Part shown: positions 1 through 5,455 of the stretch, piece after piece
Numbering within the stretch: position 1 is the stretch's first letter
How the letters are laid out: the number at the start of each line of letters is the position of its first letter
NCBI GenBank assembly: GCA_039184055.1
Contig: JBCDBH010000393.1
Span: 1 to 5,509 of the forward strand
Reading direction: 5' to 3'
DNA: 5,509 bases
DNA from: JBCDBH01 sp039184055
GTDB lineage: Bacteria; Acidobacteriota; Thermoanaerobaculia; Multivoradales; J023
Notes under the pieces: model-generated
What the model saw: only the letters and a program-made list of their open reading frames with translations
Told to the model about the DNA's origin: nothing
Databases searched by the model: none
Position numbers and translations under genes: made by a program

Positions 1-1
1 C

Positions 2-1642
2 GACCGGGAGATCGAGCGCTTTCACGAAGCTATCGAGCTGGTGCGTGTCGAGCTCAAGCGGATACGAGGTCGGGTCAGCGAGGACTTGGGCGACGAGCTG
101 GCGGGCATTTTCGAAGCACAGTCGCTCTTTCTCAGTGACGGCACCTTTTTGGAACGGGTCGAGGGACATATCGTCGACGAGAAGATCAACGCCGAGTGGG
201 CGATCTACGAGACGGCGACCGAGATCCAGGCGCAATTCGATGCCATCGGCGCCGAGTATCTCCGCGAGCGAAGTGAAGACCTGCGCGACGTTTGCCGCCA
301 TCTCGTACGTCAGCTGCGCGGCATTCACCTGCATCATCTCTCGGAGATCGAAGGCGATGTGGTGATCGTCGCCGACGATCTGAGTCCGACCGACGCGGTG
401 CGGTTCGGCCGCGAGAACGTCGTCGGATTCGCCATCGAGCACGGCAGCCGCACGTCTCATACGACGATCATCGCGCGCTCTCTGAACCTGCCGGCGGTCA
501 GCGGTCTGACCGATATCCGCAAACGACTCACCGACCAGGCGGAAGTGCCGATCATCGTCGATGGCTCGGCCGGTGAAGTCGTGCTGCGACCGACGGCCGA
601 GGTCTTGCGCGGCTATCGTCACCAGATTTCGGTGTTGGTGCGCGAGGAGGAGAACCTTCTCGAGCAGGGACGGTCGCTGGCGGTGAGCACCGACGGTGTC
701 GAGGTGCGGGTCATGGCCAATATCGATCTCCCCGAAGAGATCGACGACGCGGTCCGATTCGGCAGTGAGGGCGTGGGGCTGTACCGGAGCGAGTTCCTCT
801 ACATCGAGAAGAGCCCGGCGATGCCCGAAGAGGACGAACAGGTCGAAGCCTATCGTCGTCTCATCGAGGCGGCGGCGCCGCATCCGGCGATCGTTCGCAC
901 GTATGACCTCGGTGGTCGCAAGATCGCGCGCGAAGTGATGTACACCCACGAGGAAAATCCGGTCCTCGGTTTGCGTGGCATCCGCTTGACCCTCGCGCGA
1001 CGAGAGATCTTTCGGACCCAGCTGCGCGCGCTCTATCGCGCCGCCGTATACGGCGACCTGTGGATCATGCTTCCCATGGTGACGGTCGTCGAGGAGGTCC
1101 GTGGCTACCGTGCGTTCGCCGCGGAGATTCAGGCCGAGCTCGATGCCGAGAACCTCGCCTATCGAGACGATTGCAAGTTGGGCATCATGATCGAAGTGCC
1201 GGCCGCCGCCTTGATTGCCGACCTCTTGGCGCGCGAAGTCGACTTCTTTTCGATCGGTACCAACGACTTGATCCAATACGCTCTCGCCGTCGATCGCAAC
1301 AACGAGCACGTCACGGACCTTTATCAACCCGGGCACCCGGGCATGGTCCGCCTGCTCCGGCAGATCGCGCGGGCCGCGAATCGAGAGGGTATCGAGCTTA
1401 GTATGTGTGGCGAGATGGCGGCGGATCCACGTCTGACGCCGTTGCTTCTCGGCATCGGCTTGCGGCGACTGTCCGTCAGCCCGCGTAAGGTTCCGACGAT
1501 CAAGAATCGGATTTGTGAGCTTTCGACCCGTACCTGTGAGGACATGGTCGAACAGTGCACACATCTCGCGACCGGTGCTGAGGTCGACCAGTTTCTGTTG
1601 GACACGACCGGTGCCGTTCATTCCAAGGAGGGCTCGACATGA
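2..1642 (+). CDS. ptsI: Phosphoenolpyruvate-protein phosphotransferase (PTS Enzyme I), 5'-partial
   Basis: Enzyme I autophosphorylates from PEP on a histidine and passes the phosphate to HPr; it acts in the cytoplasm. The reading frame is open to the left edge. Residues before the GTG at 41 (DREIERFHEA) match the start of the family's HPr-binding helical domain, so the true start lies outside and about 36 residues are missing compared with the 575-residue E. coli protein. Visible parts in order: helical HPr-binding domain; swivelling phosphohistidine domain with GSRTSHTTIIAR (active His codon 458-460); and the PEP-binding TIM barrel with GVGLYRSEF, VRTYDLGGRK, GLRGIRL, IMIEVPAA, DFFSIGTNDLIQYALAVDR and SMCGEMA (catalytic Cys codon 1406-1408). 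All key residues are present. E. coli has GGDK where this protein has GGRK. The stop overlaps the next gene's ATG (ATGA), implying translational coupling. An HPr gene may lie upstream, but it is not visible. Assignment is very secure. Confidence 0.97.
   Translation, partial: DREIERFHEAIELVRVELKRIRGRVSEDLGDELAGIFEAQSLFLSDGTFLERVEGHIVDEKINAEWAIYETATEIQAQFDAIGAEYLRERSEDLRDVCRHLVRQLRGIHLHHLSEIEGDVVIVADDLSPTDAVRFGRENVVGFAIEHGSRTSHTTIIARSLNLPAVSGLTDIRKRLTDQAEVPIIVDGSAGEVVLRPTAEVLRGYRHQISVLVREEENLLEQGRSLAVSTDGVEVRVMANIDLPEEIDDAVRFGSEGVGLYRSEFLYIEKSPAMPEEDEQVEAYRRLIEAAAPHPAIVRTYDLGGRKIAREVMYTHEENPVLGLRGIRLTLARREIFRTQLRALYRAAVYGDLWIMLPMVTVVEEVRGYRAFAAEIQAELDAENLAYRDDCKLGIMIEVPAAALIADLLAREVDFFSIGTNDLIQYALAVDRNNEHVTDLYQPGHPGMVRLLRQIARAANREGIELSMCGEMAADPRLTPLLLGIGLRRLSVSPRKVPTIKNRICELSTRTCEDMVEQCTHLATGAEVDQFLLDTTGAVHSKEGST
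1625..1631 (+). promoter_or_regulatory. Strong Shine-Dalgarno for the gene starting at 1639
   Basis: AAGGAGG lies inside the last codons of ptsI, seven bases before the ATG at 1639. It fixes the start of the following gene and supports coupled translation with ptsI. This is the only strong Shine-Dalgarno I see in the window. Confidence 0.85.
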
Positions 1643-2502
1643 CTGCCACCTCCAAGCCAGGTCATGGCAAGATCAACTACCGCCTATGGGCCACCGCTCT
1701 GGCGAGCGTCGGGTTGACGTTTGCGTGTAGCAATCAATCCGAGAAACCCGCTGCTTTGCCTTCGCAGACGACCGCGCAGGTGGAGAGCGAGATCGAAGCG
1801 CCACCGCCTTTGCCACCACCCATTCGTCGAACGACACCGACGACCCCGAGTCGTGAAGCGGTCAAGGTGATCGACGACGGTCGCCAGAACGAGCCGCGTA
1901 CCCTGGTGGAGGCCTCGAAGCTCGCCAAAGAACGCAAGCGCGACGCCGCTGAGCCCGTGGCCGAGATCAATGACGAGAACCTCGCCGAGTACGCCGAGGG
2001 CGGTCAGGTGATCATCGTCGAAGAGCCTGCCGTCGAACCGATCGACGCCGCCGCCGACACGGAGCCGACTTCCGATGACCTGGCGGAGGAGGCCACGGCC
2101 ACCGACGAGTTGGAGCGCGACGAGACCTACTGGCGTACCCGTGGGCTCGAGCTTCGCCGTCGCTGGCGTAACACGGTGGAGGAGCTCGAGAGAGTCGAGC
2201 TCGAGGCGGCCGCGTTGCGACAACGCTTTTACGCCGAAGACGATCCGTTCGTTCGCGACGGCACGGTGAAGCCAGCTTGGGATCGATCTCTCGATCGGAT
2301 CACCGAGCTCCAGCGTGATGCCGAACGGTTCGAGGCCGAGCTCCAGACCTTTCTGGCCGAAGGACGCGCCGCTGGCGCGCAACCGGGCTGGCTCCGAGAA
2401 GGCTGGGAGCTCGAACCGGTCGACAACGACGACGCGAACGACGGGCTCCCGATTCAGGACGCACAGAACGTCTACGCGATCGATACCCCGACCATCAACT
2501 AG
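1639..2502 (+). CDS. Conserved-looking hypothetical coiled-coil protein, putative lipoprotein or membrane-anchored
   Basis: 287 residues; no named family recognised. Start at 1639 is set by AAGGAGG and the ATGA overlap with ptsI. The N-terminus has a basic stretch (K6, K11, R15), then a hydrophobic run from about 16 to 29 ending LTFAC with Cys30. This could be a lipoprotein signal, but Thr at -3 and Phe at -2 make a poor lipobox, so an uncleaved anchor or ordinary signal peptide is also possible. Residues 31-75 are rich in Pro, Thr and Ser (a linker). Residues 88-130 hold LVEASKLAKERKR and NDENLAEYAEGGQVIIVEE. Residues 130-160 are very acidic. Residues 160-262 form a charged helical segment (YWRTRGLELRRRW, LRQRFYAEDDPFVRD, KPAWDRSLDRI, AGAQPGWLREGWELEP) with Trp/Tyr/Pro landmarks that look selected rather than random. 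The tail is acidic. It lies between ptsI and miaB, probably in one transcript. Expected location is the envelope; function is unknown. Confidence 0.85.
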   Translation: MTATSKPGHGKINYRLWATALASVGLTFACSNQSEKPAALPSQTTAQVESEIEAPPPLPPPIRRTTPTTPSREAVKVIDDGRQNEPRTLVEASKLAKERKRDAAEPVAEINDENLAEYAEGGQVIIVEEPAVEPIDAAADTEPTSDDLAEEATATDELERDETYWRTRGLELRRRWRNTVEELERVELEAAALRQRFYAEDDPFVRDGTVKPAWDRSLDRITELQRDAERFEAELQTFLAEGRAAGAQPGWLREGWELEPVDNDDANDGLPIQDAQNVYAIDTPTIN

Positions 2503-2562
2503 CACGTCCACGTAGGCGTGCATGGTCCTGCTGCCGCGCTTCGCAGCGCGAAAGGGTTAGTC
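2503..2562 (+). promoter_or_regulatory. miaB leader with competing hairpins
   Basis: This 60-base spacer precedes the preferred miaB start. One hairpin is CGCGCT (2535-2540) pairing with AGCGCG (2545-2550) around a TCGC loop. It excludes an alternative stem, GCTGC (2530-2534) with GCAGC (2543-2547). A weaker stem pairs CACGTC (2503-2508) with GGCGTG (2515-2520), with one U-G pair. No T-run follows any of them, so none is a classical intrinsic terminator. A weak AAAGGG Shine-Dalgarno (2551-2556) follows the strong hairpin directly, so the structure could modulate translation of miaB. The pairing is seen in the sequence; a role is inferred. Confidence 0.4.
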
Positions 2563-3894
2563 ATGCAAGCGATGCCCAAACGGTTCTTTGTCGAAACATG
2601 GGGCTGTCAGATGAATGAGCTCGACAGTCAGCGGATGACGGGGCAGCTCATGGAGCTCGGAGTCCTACCGACCCGGGATCCCGAGGAGGCCGATCTGATT
2701 CTCCTCAACTCGTGCAGCGTTCGAGAGAAGGCGGCGCAGAAGGCGTACTCGCAGCTCGGTGTGTTCCGCAAGCTCAAGAAGACCCGTCCCGATCTGATGA
2801 TCGGCTTCTGTGGCTGTGTCGCGCAGCAAGAAGGGGAGAAGGCCTTGGACCGGATCGCCGAGCTCGACTTCGTCATCGGTCCGGGGCGAGTCGGCGAGCT
2901 CGGCGACTTTCTCCAGCGCCGACGGCTCGGTGAGCGGGTGGTGGCCACCGGCTTTCCGGTGGCGTCGACACGCAACTACGCCTTCGACAGCGTGGCGCGT
3001 GAGGCCAGCTACAAGGGCATGGTGACGATCATCGAAGGGTGCAACAAGAAGTGCACCTTCTGCATCGTGCCCCAAACCCGCGGGCCCGAGCAGAGTCGAC
3101 CGCTCGACGACATTCTCGAAGAGGTACGACATCTCGTCGACTACGGCTTTGTCGAGATCGAGCTGCTCGGCCAGACGGTCAATCACTGGCTCGATCCTGA
3201 GACGGGGGACGACTTCGCGGTGCTGCTCGATCGCGTGGCTCGCGTCGACGGCGTGCGACGTCTGCGATTCGTCACCTCATATCCACGGGACTTCTCGCCG
3301 GCGATGGTCGAGCAGTTCGCTCGCCACCCCGACGTCATCTGCCCATACCTCCACATACCGGTTCAGTCCGGCGCGAACCGCATGCTCAAATTGATGGGGC
3401 GTGGTTACGACATCGCCCTCTACAACGACCTGATCGAACGACTGCGAGCCACCCGTCCCGACCTCGCGCTCTCGACTGACATCATCGTCGGCTTTCCGGG
3501 TGAGACGGAGGAGGAGTTCCAGGCGACCCTGGACTTGGTCGAACGAGTCAGATTTGCATCGATCTATGCGTTCAAATACTCGCCCCGGCCAGGAACAGCG
3601 GCGCCTCGGATCAAGGTGGAGCCGGTCGATGACGAAGTGGCGAGTCGGCGTCTGCAGGATCTCTTCGCCCTCCAGGCTCCCATTCAGCAGGCCATCAACG
3701 AAGAGATGGTGGGTCGTGAATCCGACGTCTTGGTGACCGGATGGGGAAGAGAGAGCGGCACCCAGACCGGACGCACCCCGTGCCACAAGGTCGTGCACTT
3801 TGCCTTTGGCGACACGCCCGCCGCGCTCGGATCGATCCAGCCGGTTCGGATCACACAGGGCAACCCTCGTAGTCTGAAAGCGGAGCGCATCTGA
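2563..3894 (+). CDS. miaB: tRNA-2-methylthio-N6-isopentenyladenosine(37) synthase MiaB
   Basis: Radical-SAM methylthiotransferase that adds a methylthio group to i6A at position 37 of tRNAs reading UNN codons; cytoplasmic. 443 residues from the chosen ATG, within the family's usual length. The N-terminal UPF0004 domain opens with VETWGCQMNE and carries the first cluster ligands Cys15, Cys51 (LLNSCSVREKA) and Cys85 (CGCVAQQEG). The radical-SAM core has EGCNKKCTFCIVPQTRG with Cys160, Cys164 and Cys167 in CxxxCxxC spacing, then LLGQTVN, LHIPVQSGANRMLKLMGRGY (from 263) and DIIVGFPGETEEEF (from 306). A C-terminal TRAM domain (about 375-443) contains GRTPCHKVVHF. The frame also allows a GTG at 2518, but it would add a poorly conserved tail within the leader hairpins. 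ATG 2563 has AAAGGG six bases upstream; ATG 2572 is a second option with no Shine-Dalgarno. MtaB-type thiotransferases are the main alternative; GCQMNE and the overall match favour MiaB. Distance to the upstream gene fits co-transcription. Confidence 0.97.
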   Translation: MQAMPKRFFVETWGCQMNELDSQRMTGQLMELGVLPTRDPEEADLILLNSCSVREKAAQKAYSQLGVFRKLKKTRPDLMIGFCGCVAQQEGEKALDRIAELDFVIGPGRVGELGDFLQRRRLGERVVATGFPVASTRNYAFDSVAREASYKGMVTIIEGCNKKCTFCIVPQTRGPEQSRPLDDILEEVRHLVDYGFVEIELLGQTVNHWLDPETGDDFAVLLDRVARVDGVRRLRFVTSYPRDFSPAMVEQFARHPDVICPYLHIPVQSGANRMLKLMGRGYDIALYNDLIERLRATRPDLALSTDIIVGFPGETEEEFQATLDLVERVRFASIYAFKYSPRPGTAAPRIKVEPVDDEVASRRLQDLFALQAPIQQAINEEMVGRESDVLVTGWGRESGTQTGRTPCHKVVHFAFGDTPAALGSIQPVRITQGNPRSLKAERI

Positions 3895-3916
3895 GTAGGG
3901 AACGTGCTCGTCACAA

Positions 3917-3960
3917 ACCTCAAGTAATACTTGATGTAAACCTCATGTATTGCTTGAGGT
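3917..3960. repeat. Tandem 20-bp repeat pair forming a 14-bp inverted repeat
   Basis: Two direct repeat units lie at 3917-3936 and 3940-3959, identical at 17 of 20 positions and 23 bases apart. The first contains the perfect odd palindrome TCAAGTAATACTTGA (3920-3934); the second contains a degenerate form of it. The outer arms ACCTCAAGTAATAC (3917-3930) and GTATTGCTTGAGGT (3947-3960) also pair over 14 bp with a single U-G wobble around a 16-base loop. It could be a pair of operator sites for a dimeric regulator about two helical turns apart, just upstream of the following gene's -35. It could also act as the 3' end structure of the miaB transcript, although only ATTT follows the stem. It is AT-rich compared with its surroundings. 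Confidence 0.7.
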
Positions 3961-3970
3961 ATTTGGCAGC

Positions 3971-4000
3971 TTGACCTGATGCCGAGACAAAGCAGACAAT
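3971..4000 (+). promoter_or_regulatory. Predicted sigma70-type promoter for the DUF151 gene
   Basis: TTGACC (3971-3976) and GACAAT (3995-4000, four of six consensus positions) are separated by 18 bases. Transcription would start near 4007, the A of the ATG itself, giving a leaderless mRNA. In agreement, no Shine-Dalgarno precedes 4007. The tandem repeats end 10 bases before the -35, well placed for control. This is a prediction from sequence only. Confidence 0.45.
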
Positions 4001-4006
4001 ATTGCT

Positions 4007-4510
4007 ATGAGCAATGAACTCGATCTAGAAACCTGGGCTCATGTGGAGATCAAGGGACTCATGCTCGACCCTGGGTCGAACGTTCCGATCGTGATTCTCC
4101 GCGAGCGGGGCAGTGACGATTTCCTGCCTATCTGGATCGGAGTCTTCGAAGCCAACGCGATCGCTCTCAAGCTCGAGAACGTCGAGTCGCAGCGCCCCAT
4201 GACTCACGATCTGATGACGACGTTGCTGGAAAAAGTGTCGGCGACGGTTCATCGGATCGAGATCAGCGACCTGTCCAACAACACCTTCTACGCCAAGATC
4301 GTCATCGATCTCGATGGCGATGTCGTGGCGATCGATTCGCGGCCTAGCGATGCGATGGCCCTCGCGCTGCGTGTCGATGCACCGATCTATGTCGCCCGCA
4401 CCGTTCTCGATCGAGCTCGCTCGGATGACCTTGGCGAAAAACTGACGGACGAAGAGAAGATCCGCAAGCTCCTCGAAGAGATCGATCCCGACGATCTCAA
4501 CGTGATGTAG
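4007..4510 (+). CDS. Bifunctional nuclease family protein (DUF151/BFN domain)
   Basis: 167 residues; the family includes Thermotoga TM0160 and plant BBD proteins, the latter reported to have DNase and RNase activity. The bacterial role is poorly defined. The BFN domain covers about residues 12-135: EIKGLMLDPGSNVPIVIL, LPIWIGVFEANAIALKLE (40-57), RPMTHDLM (63-70), FYAKIVIDLDGD (94-105) and the acidic signature IDSRPSDAMALALR (109-122). The short acidic tail EEKIRKLLEEIDPDDLNVM is typical of single-domain members; there is no UVR domain. The ATG at 4007 is chosen because it is the first in-frame start and the protein aligns soon after it, although no Shine-Dalgarno is present. A GTG at codon 13 is less likely. 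It has its own predicted promoter and is separated from miaB by 112 bases. The stop is followed by a long non-coding stretch. Confidence 0.93.
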   Translation: MSNELDLETWAHVEIKGLMLDPGSNVPIVILRERGSDDFLPIWIGVFEANAIALKLENVESQRPMTHDLMTTLLEKVSATVHRIEISDLSNNTFYAKIVIDLDGDVVAIDSRPSDAMALALRVDAPIYVARTVLDRARSDDLGEKLTDEEKIRKLLEEIDPDDLNVM

Positions 4511-4532
4511 ACCATCCTCCTGAAGGTTCATG

Positions 4533-4578
4533 AAGCGCTCGAGTCGAGTGTGTCTCGCTGTTTCACACGGTAGCGCTT
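4533..4578. repeat. Nested inverted repeat downstream of the DUF151 gene
   Basis: AAGCGCT (4533-4539) pairs with AGCGCTT (4572-4578), and inside it GTGTG (4548-4552) pairs with CACAC (4564-4568). Only two further T/C bases follow, so as a terminator it is weak. It starts 22 bases after the DUF151 stop and could mark the transcript's 3' end. The inner part contains TGTTTCAC (4559-4566), an exact half of canonical parS, but the other half is absent. Confidence 0.35.
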
Positions 4579-4843
4579 TCACGCAGGCCAACGAAGAAAG
4601 ACATCTCGCTCGGCTAGTTCCCGCGTCCACTCGTAGCCGTGCCCATCTCGATCTTCTCGTCGAGCTGTCGGAGCACGCCATCGCTGTGCGGACCCTGACT
4701 GTGCTCGGATTGGGGAGCGTGACGATTTTCTGGGTGAGCTTCGTTCGGATCGGGCCTGCTGGCCGATATCGATCTCTTGCGCGACCTCTTCACGCAGTCT
4801 AGGGCCGGCAGGCACGTATCTTCTCGTTGCGCAGCTTAGGTAG

Positions 4844-4859
4844 TGTCGGCGCGTCGACA
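4844..4859. repeat. Palindrome copy 1 (one mismatch)
   Basis: TGTCGGCGCGTCGACA: one change, C to T at position 11 of the 16-mer, leaving the left half-site intact. It is the outermost copy, farthest from parA. Confidence 0.8.
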
Positions 4860-4969
4860 TATGCATGCGGCCGTTAGCTTCCCGCTGTCGATAGCATCCA
4901 GACGACTTGTGGAACGGTGCTCATACTCCTGCGCTGGTACAGGATGAAACTCATTCACATGATGCGTCC

Positions 4970-4993
4970 CGAGTGTCGGCGTGCAGACACTCG
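4970..4993. repeat. Palindrome copy 2 (degenerate core, extended arms)
   Basis: The core TGTCGGCGTGCAGACA (4974-4989) has two changes from the consensus. Its flanks extend the dyad to CGAGTGTC (4970-4977) with GACACTCG (4986-4993), eight perfect base pairs, which is longer outer symmetry than any other copy. Confidence 0.75.
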
Positions 4994-5054
4994 AGGAGAG
5001 AGCGTCATGATTCATGGTCTTCATCGTTTGGCAGTTTGATTCACGGCAGCGCAC

Positions 5055-5072
5055 ATGTCGGCGCGCCGACAT
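5055..5072. repeat. Palindrome copy 3 (perfect 18-mer)
   Basis: Perfect ATGTCGGCGCGCCGACAT. Flanks CGCAC (5050-5054) and GTGCG (5074-5078) continue the symmetry, with one unpaired T at 5073. Confidence 0.9.
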
Positions 5073-5102
5073 TGTGCGTTTACTGTTGGTCGAGCTCAGC
5101 CG

Positions 5103-5120
5103 ATGTCGGCGCGCCGACAT
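5103..5120. repeat. Palindrome copy 4 (perfect 18-mer)
   Basis: Perfect ATGTCGGCGCGCCGACAT, 48 bases after copy 3; together they are the closest pair in the array. Confidence 0.9.
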
Positions 5121-5199
5121 GAAGAACGAGGCTGCCCAGTGGTTCGTTGCACTACCAGTCGATCTTCACGCTAGCGAAACATCCTGCTCGGATTACTCG

Positions 5200-5217
5200 A
5201 TGTCGGCGCGCCGACAT
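5200..5217. repeat. Palindrome copy 5 (perfect 18-mer)
   Basis: Perfect ATGTCGGCGCGCCGACAT, flanked by TCG and TGA, which add two more matching pairs after one mismatch. It forms a second close pair with copy 6, 52 bases away. Confidence 0.9.
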
Positions 5218-5252
5218 TGAACTCGTGCTTGGTATCCCGAAGTCAGGTCCAT

Positions 5253-5268
5253 TGTCGGCGCGCCGACC
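5253..5268. repeat. Palindrome copy 6 (one mismatch)
   Basis: TGTCGGCGCGCCGACC: only the last base differs from the consensus. The next two flanking bases on each side (AT and AT) again pair. Confidence 0.85.
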
Positions 5269-5374
5269 ATGAGTCTGCTTTCGACTGGATTCGTTCCTAG
5301 CTATTGGATCGCGTGAAAATCTTCGCATGAATCTCAAAGGTCACTAACGTACTGTGGTTCGTGCGCTTACGTGG

Positions 5375-5392
5375 ATGTCGGCGCGCCGACAT
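5375..5392. repeat. Palindrome copy 7 (perfect 18-mer, nearest parA)
   Basis: Perfect ATGTCGGCGCGCCGACAT ending 24 bases before the predicted parA -35 element, close enough for a bound protein or its spreading complex to affect the promoter. Confidence 0.9.
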
Positions 5393-5416
5393 GGGTCCTG
5401 GCGCGGCCGACGCGTC

Positions 5417-5445
5417 TTGACCCTCCCAAGCGCGCTACATAAACT
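5417..5445 (+). promoter_or_regulatory. Predicted sigma70-type promoter for parA
   Basis: TTGACC (5417-5422) and TAAACT (5440-5445, four of six consensus positions) are separated by 17 bases. The -10 ends 10 bases before the parA ATG, and no Shine-Dalgarno is present, so the mRNA would be leaderless or have a leader of only a few bases. The -35 hexamer is the same as the one proposed before the DUF151 gene. Prediction only. Confidence 0.5.
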
Positions 5446-5455
5446 CCTTCAGCTC

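Larger units (their letters stand above)
4844..5391. repeat. Seven-copy 16-bp palindrome array upstream of parA, putative centromere (parS-like) or operator cluster
   Basis: Copies of TGTCGGCGCGCCGACA start at 4844, 4974, 5056, 5104, 5201, 5253 and 5376. Four (5056, 5104, 5201, 5376) are perfect and share flanking A and T, making an identical 18-bp palindrome. The others differ at one position (4844, 5253) or two (4974). Start-to-start distances are 130, 82, 48, 97, 52 and 123, so there is no fixed period. Spacer sequences are unrelated, which argues against CRISPR or a duplicated gene fragment. No full copy occurs elsewhere in the window. Because spacers diverge while the sites stay identical, selection for protein binding is the best explanation. 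Adjacency to parA suggests ParB binding (partition centromere) and/or control of parA. Which protein binds is inference. Confidence 0.9.
4511..5455. other. Long non-coding intergenic region between the DUF151 gene and parA
   Basis: I find no convincing gene, tRNA or rRNA in these 945 bases. Open frames on both strands are short, Arg/Ser-rich and lack good ribosome binding sites; several of them start inside the palindromes, giving a repeated MSARRH. The left third (4511-4843) holds only a nested inverted repeat. The right part (4844-5391) holds the seven-copy palindrome array. I see no DnaA box within one mismatch of TTATCCACA and no AT-rich unwinding tract, so a replication origin is not supported by what is visible. 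No intrinsic terminator with a T-run is visible after the DUF151 gene. Confidence 0.7.

Noticed and set aside
41..43. GTG at 41 as the ptsI start
   Set aside because: The frame is open to the left edge and the preceding residues fit the Enzyme I N-terminal domain, so this GTG is an internal valine.
1684..2523. 279-codon open frame on the minus strand opposite the coiled-coil gene
   Set aside because: It is a shadow of the + strand gene, created by its GAG/CTC-rich codon use. It has no ribosome binding site, and the + strand gene has a strong Shine-Dalgarno, ATGA coupling and protein-like composition.
2518..2562. Upstream GTG start adding 15 residues to MiaB
   Set aside because: The extra residues do not resemble MiaB N-termini, the GTG lies in a hairpin arm without a Shine-Dalgarno, and ATG 2563 puts WGCQMNE at the usual distance from the start.
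4236..4251. TGTCGGCGACGG inside the DUF151 gene as an eighth palindrome copy
   Set aside because: Only the left half matches; the right half is coding sequence without symmetry. Half-matches of this GC-rich motif are expected by chance here.
4559..4574. Canonical parS site at TGTTTCAC
   Set aside because: The left half is exact, but the right half (ACGGTAGC) matches GTGAAACA at only two of eight positions, so there is no dyad.
4530..4802. 90-codon + strand open frame after the DUF151 gene with a hydrophobic stretch
   Set aside because: The only purine run before its ATG is too close (three bases), the composition is Arg/Ser-rich at the start, and nothing in it resembles a known family. The hydrophobic part is short and could be chance.
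4579..4866. 95-codon minus-strand frame beginning inside palindrome copy 1
   Set aside because: Arg/Ser-rich translation without domain-like pattern. Its start is the palindrome itself, as in the other short frames reading MSARRH across the array.
4844..5391. CRISPR array
   Set aside because: Copies are 16-18 bp perfect palindromes with spacers from 32 to 114 bases between them. CRISPR spacers have a constant length, and no cas genes are present.
4511..5455. Replication origin (oriC)
   Set aside because: Proximity to parA makes it tempting, but I see no DnaA boxes within one mismatch of TTATCCACA, no AT-rich unwinding tract, and no dnaA, dnaN, rpmH or mnmG in the window.
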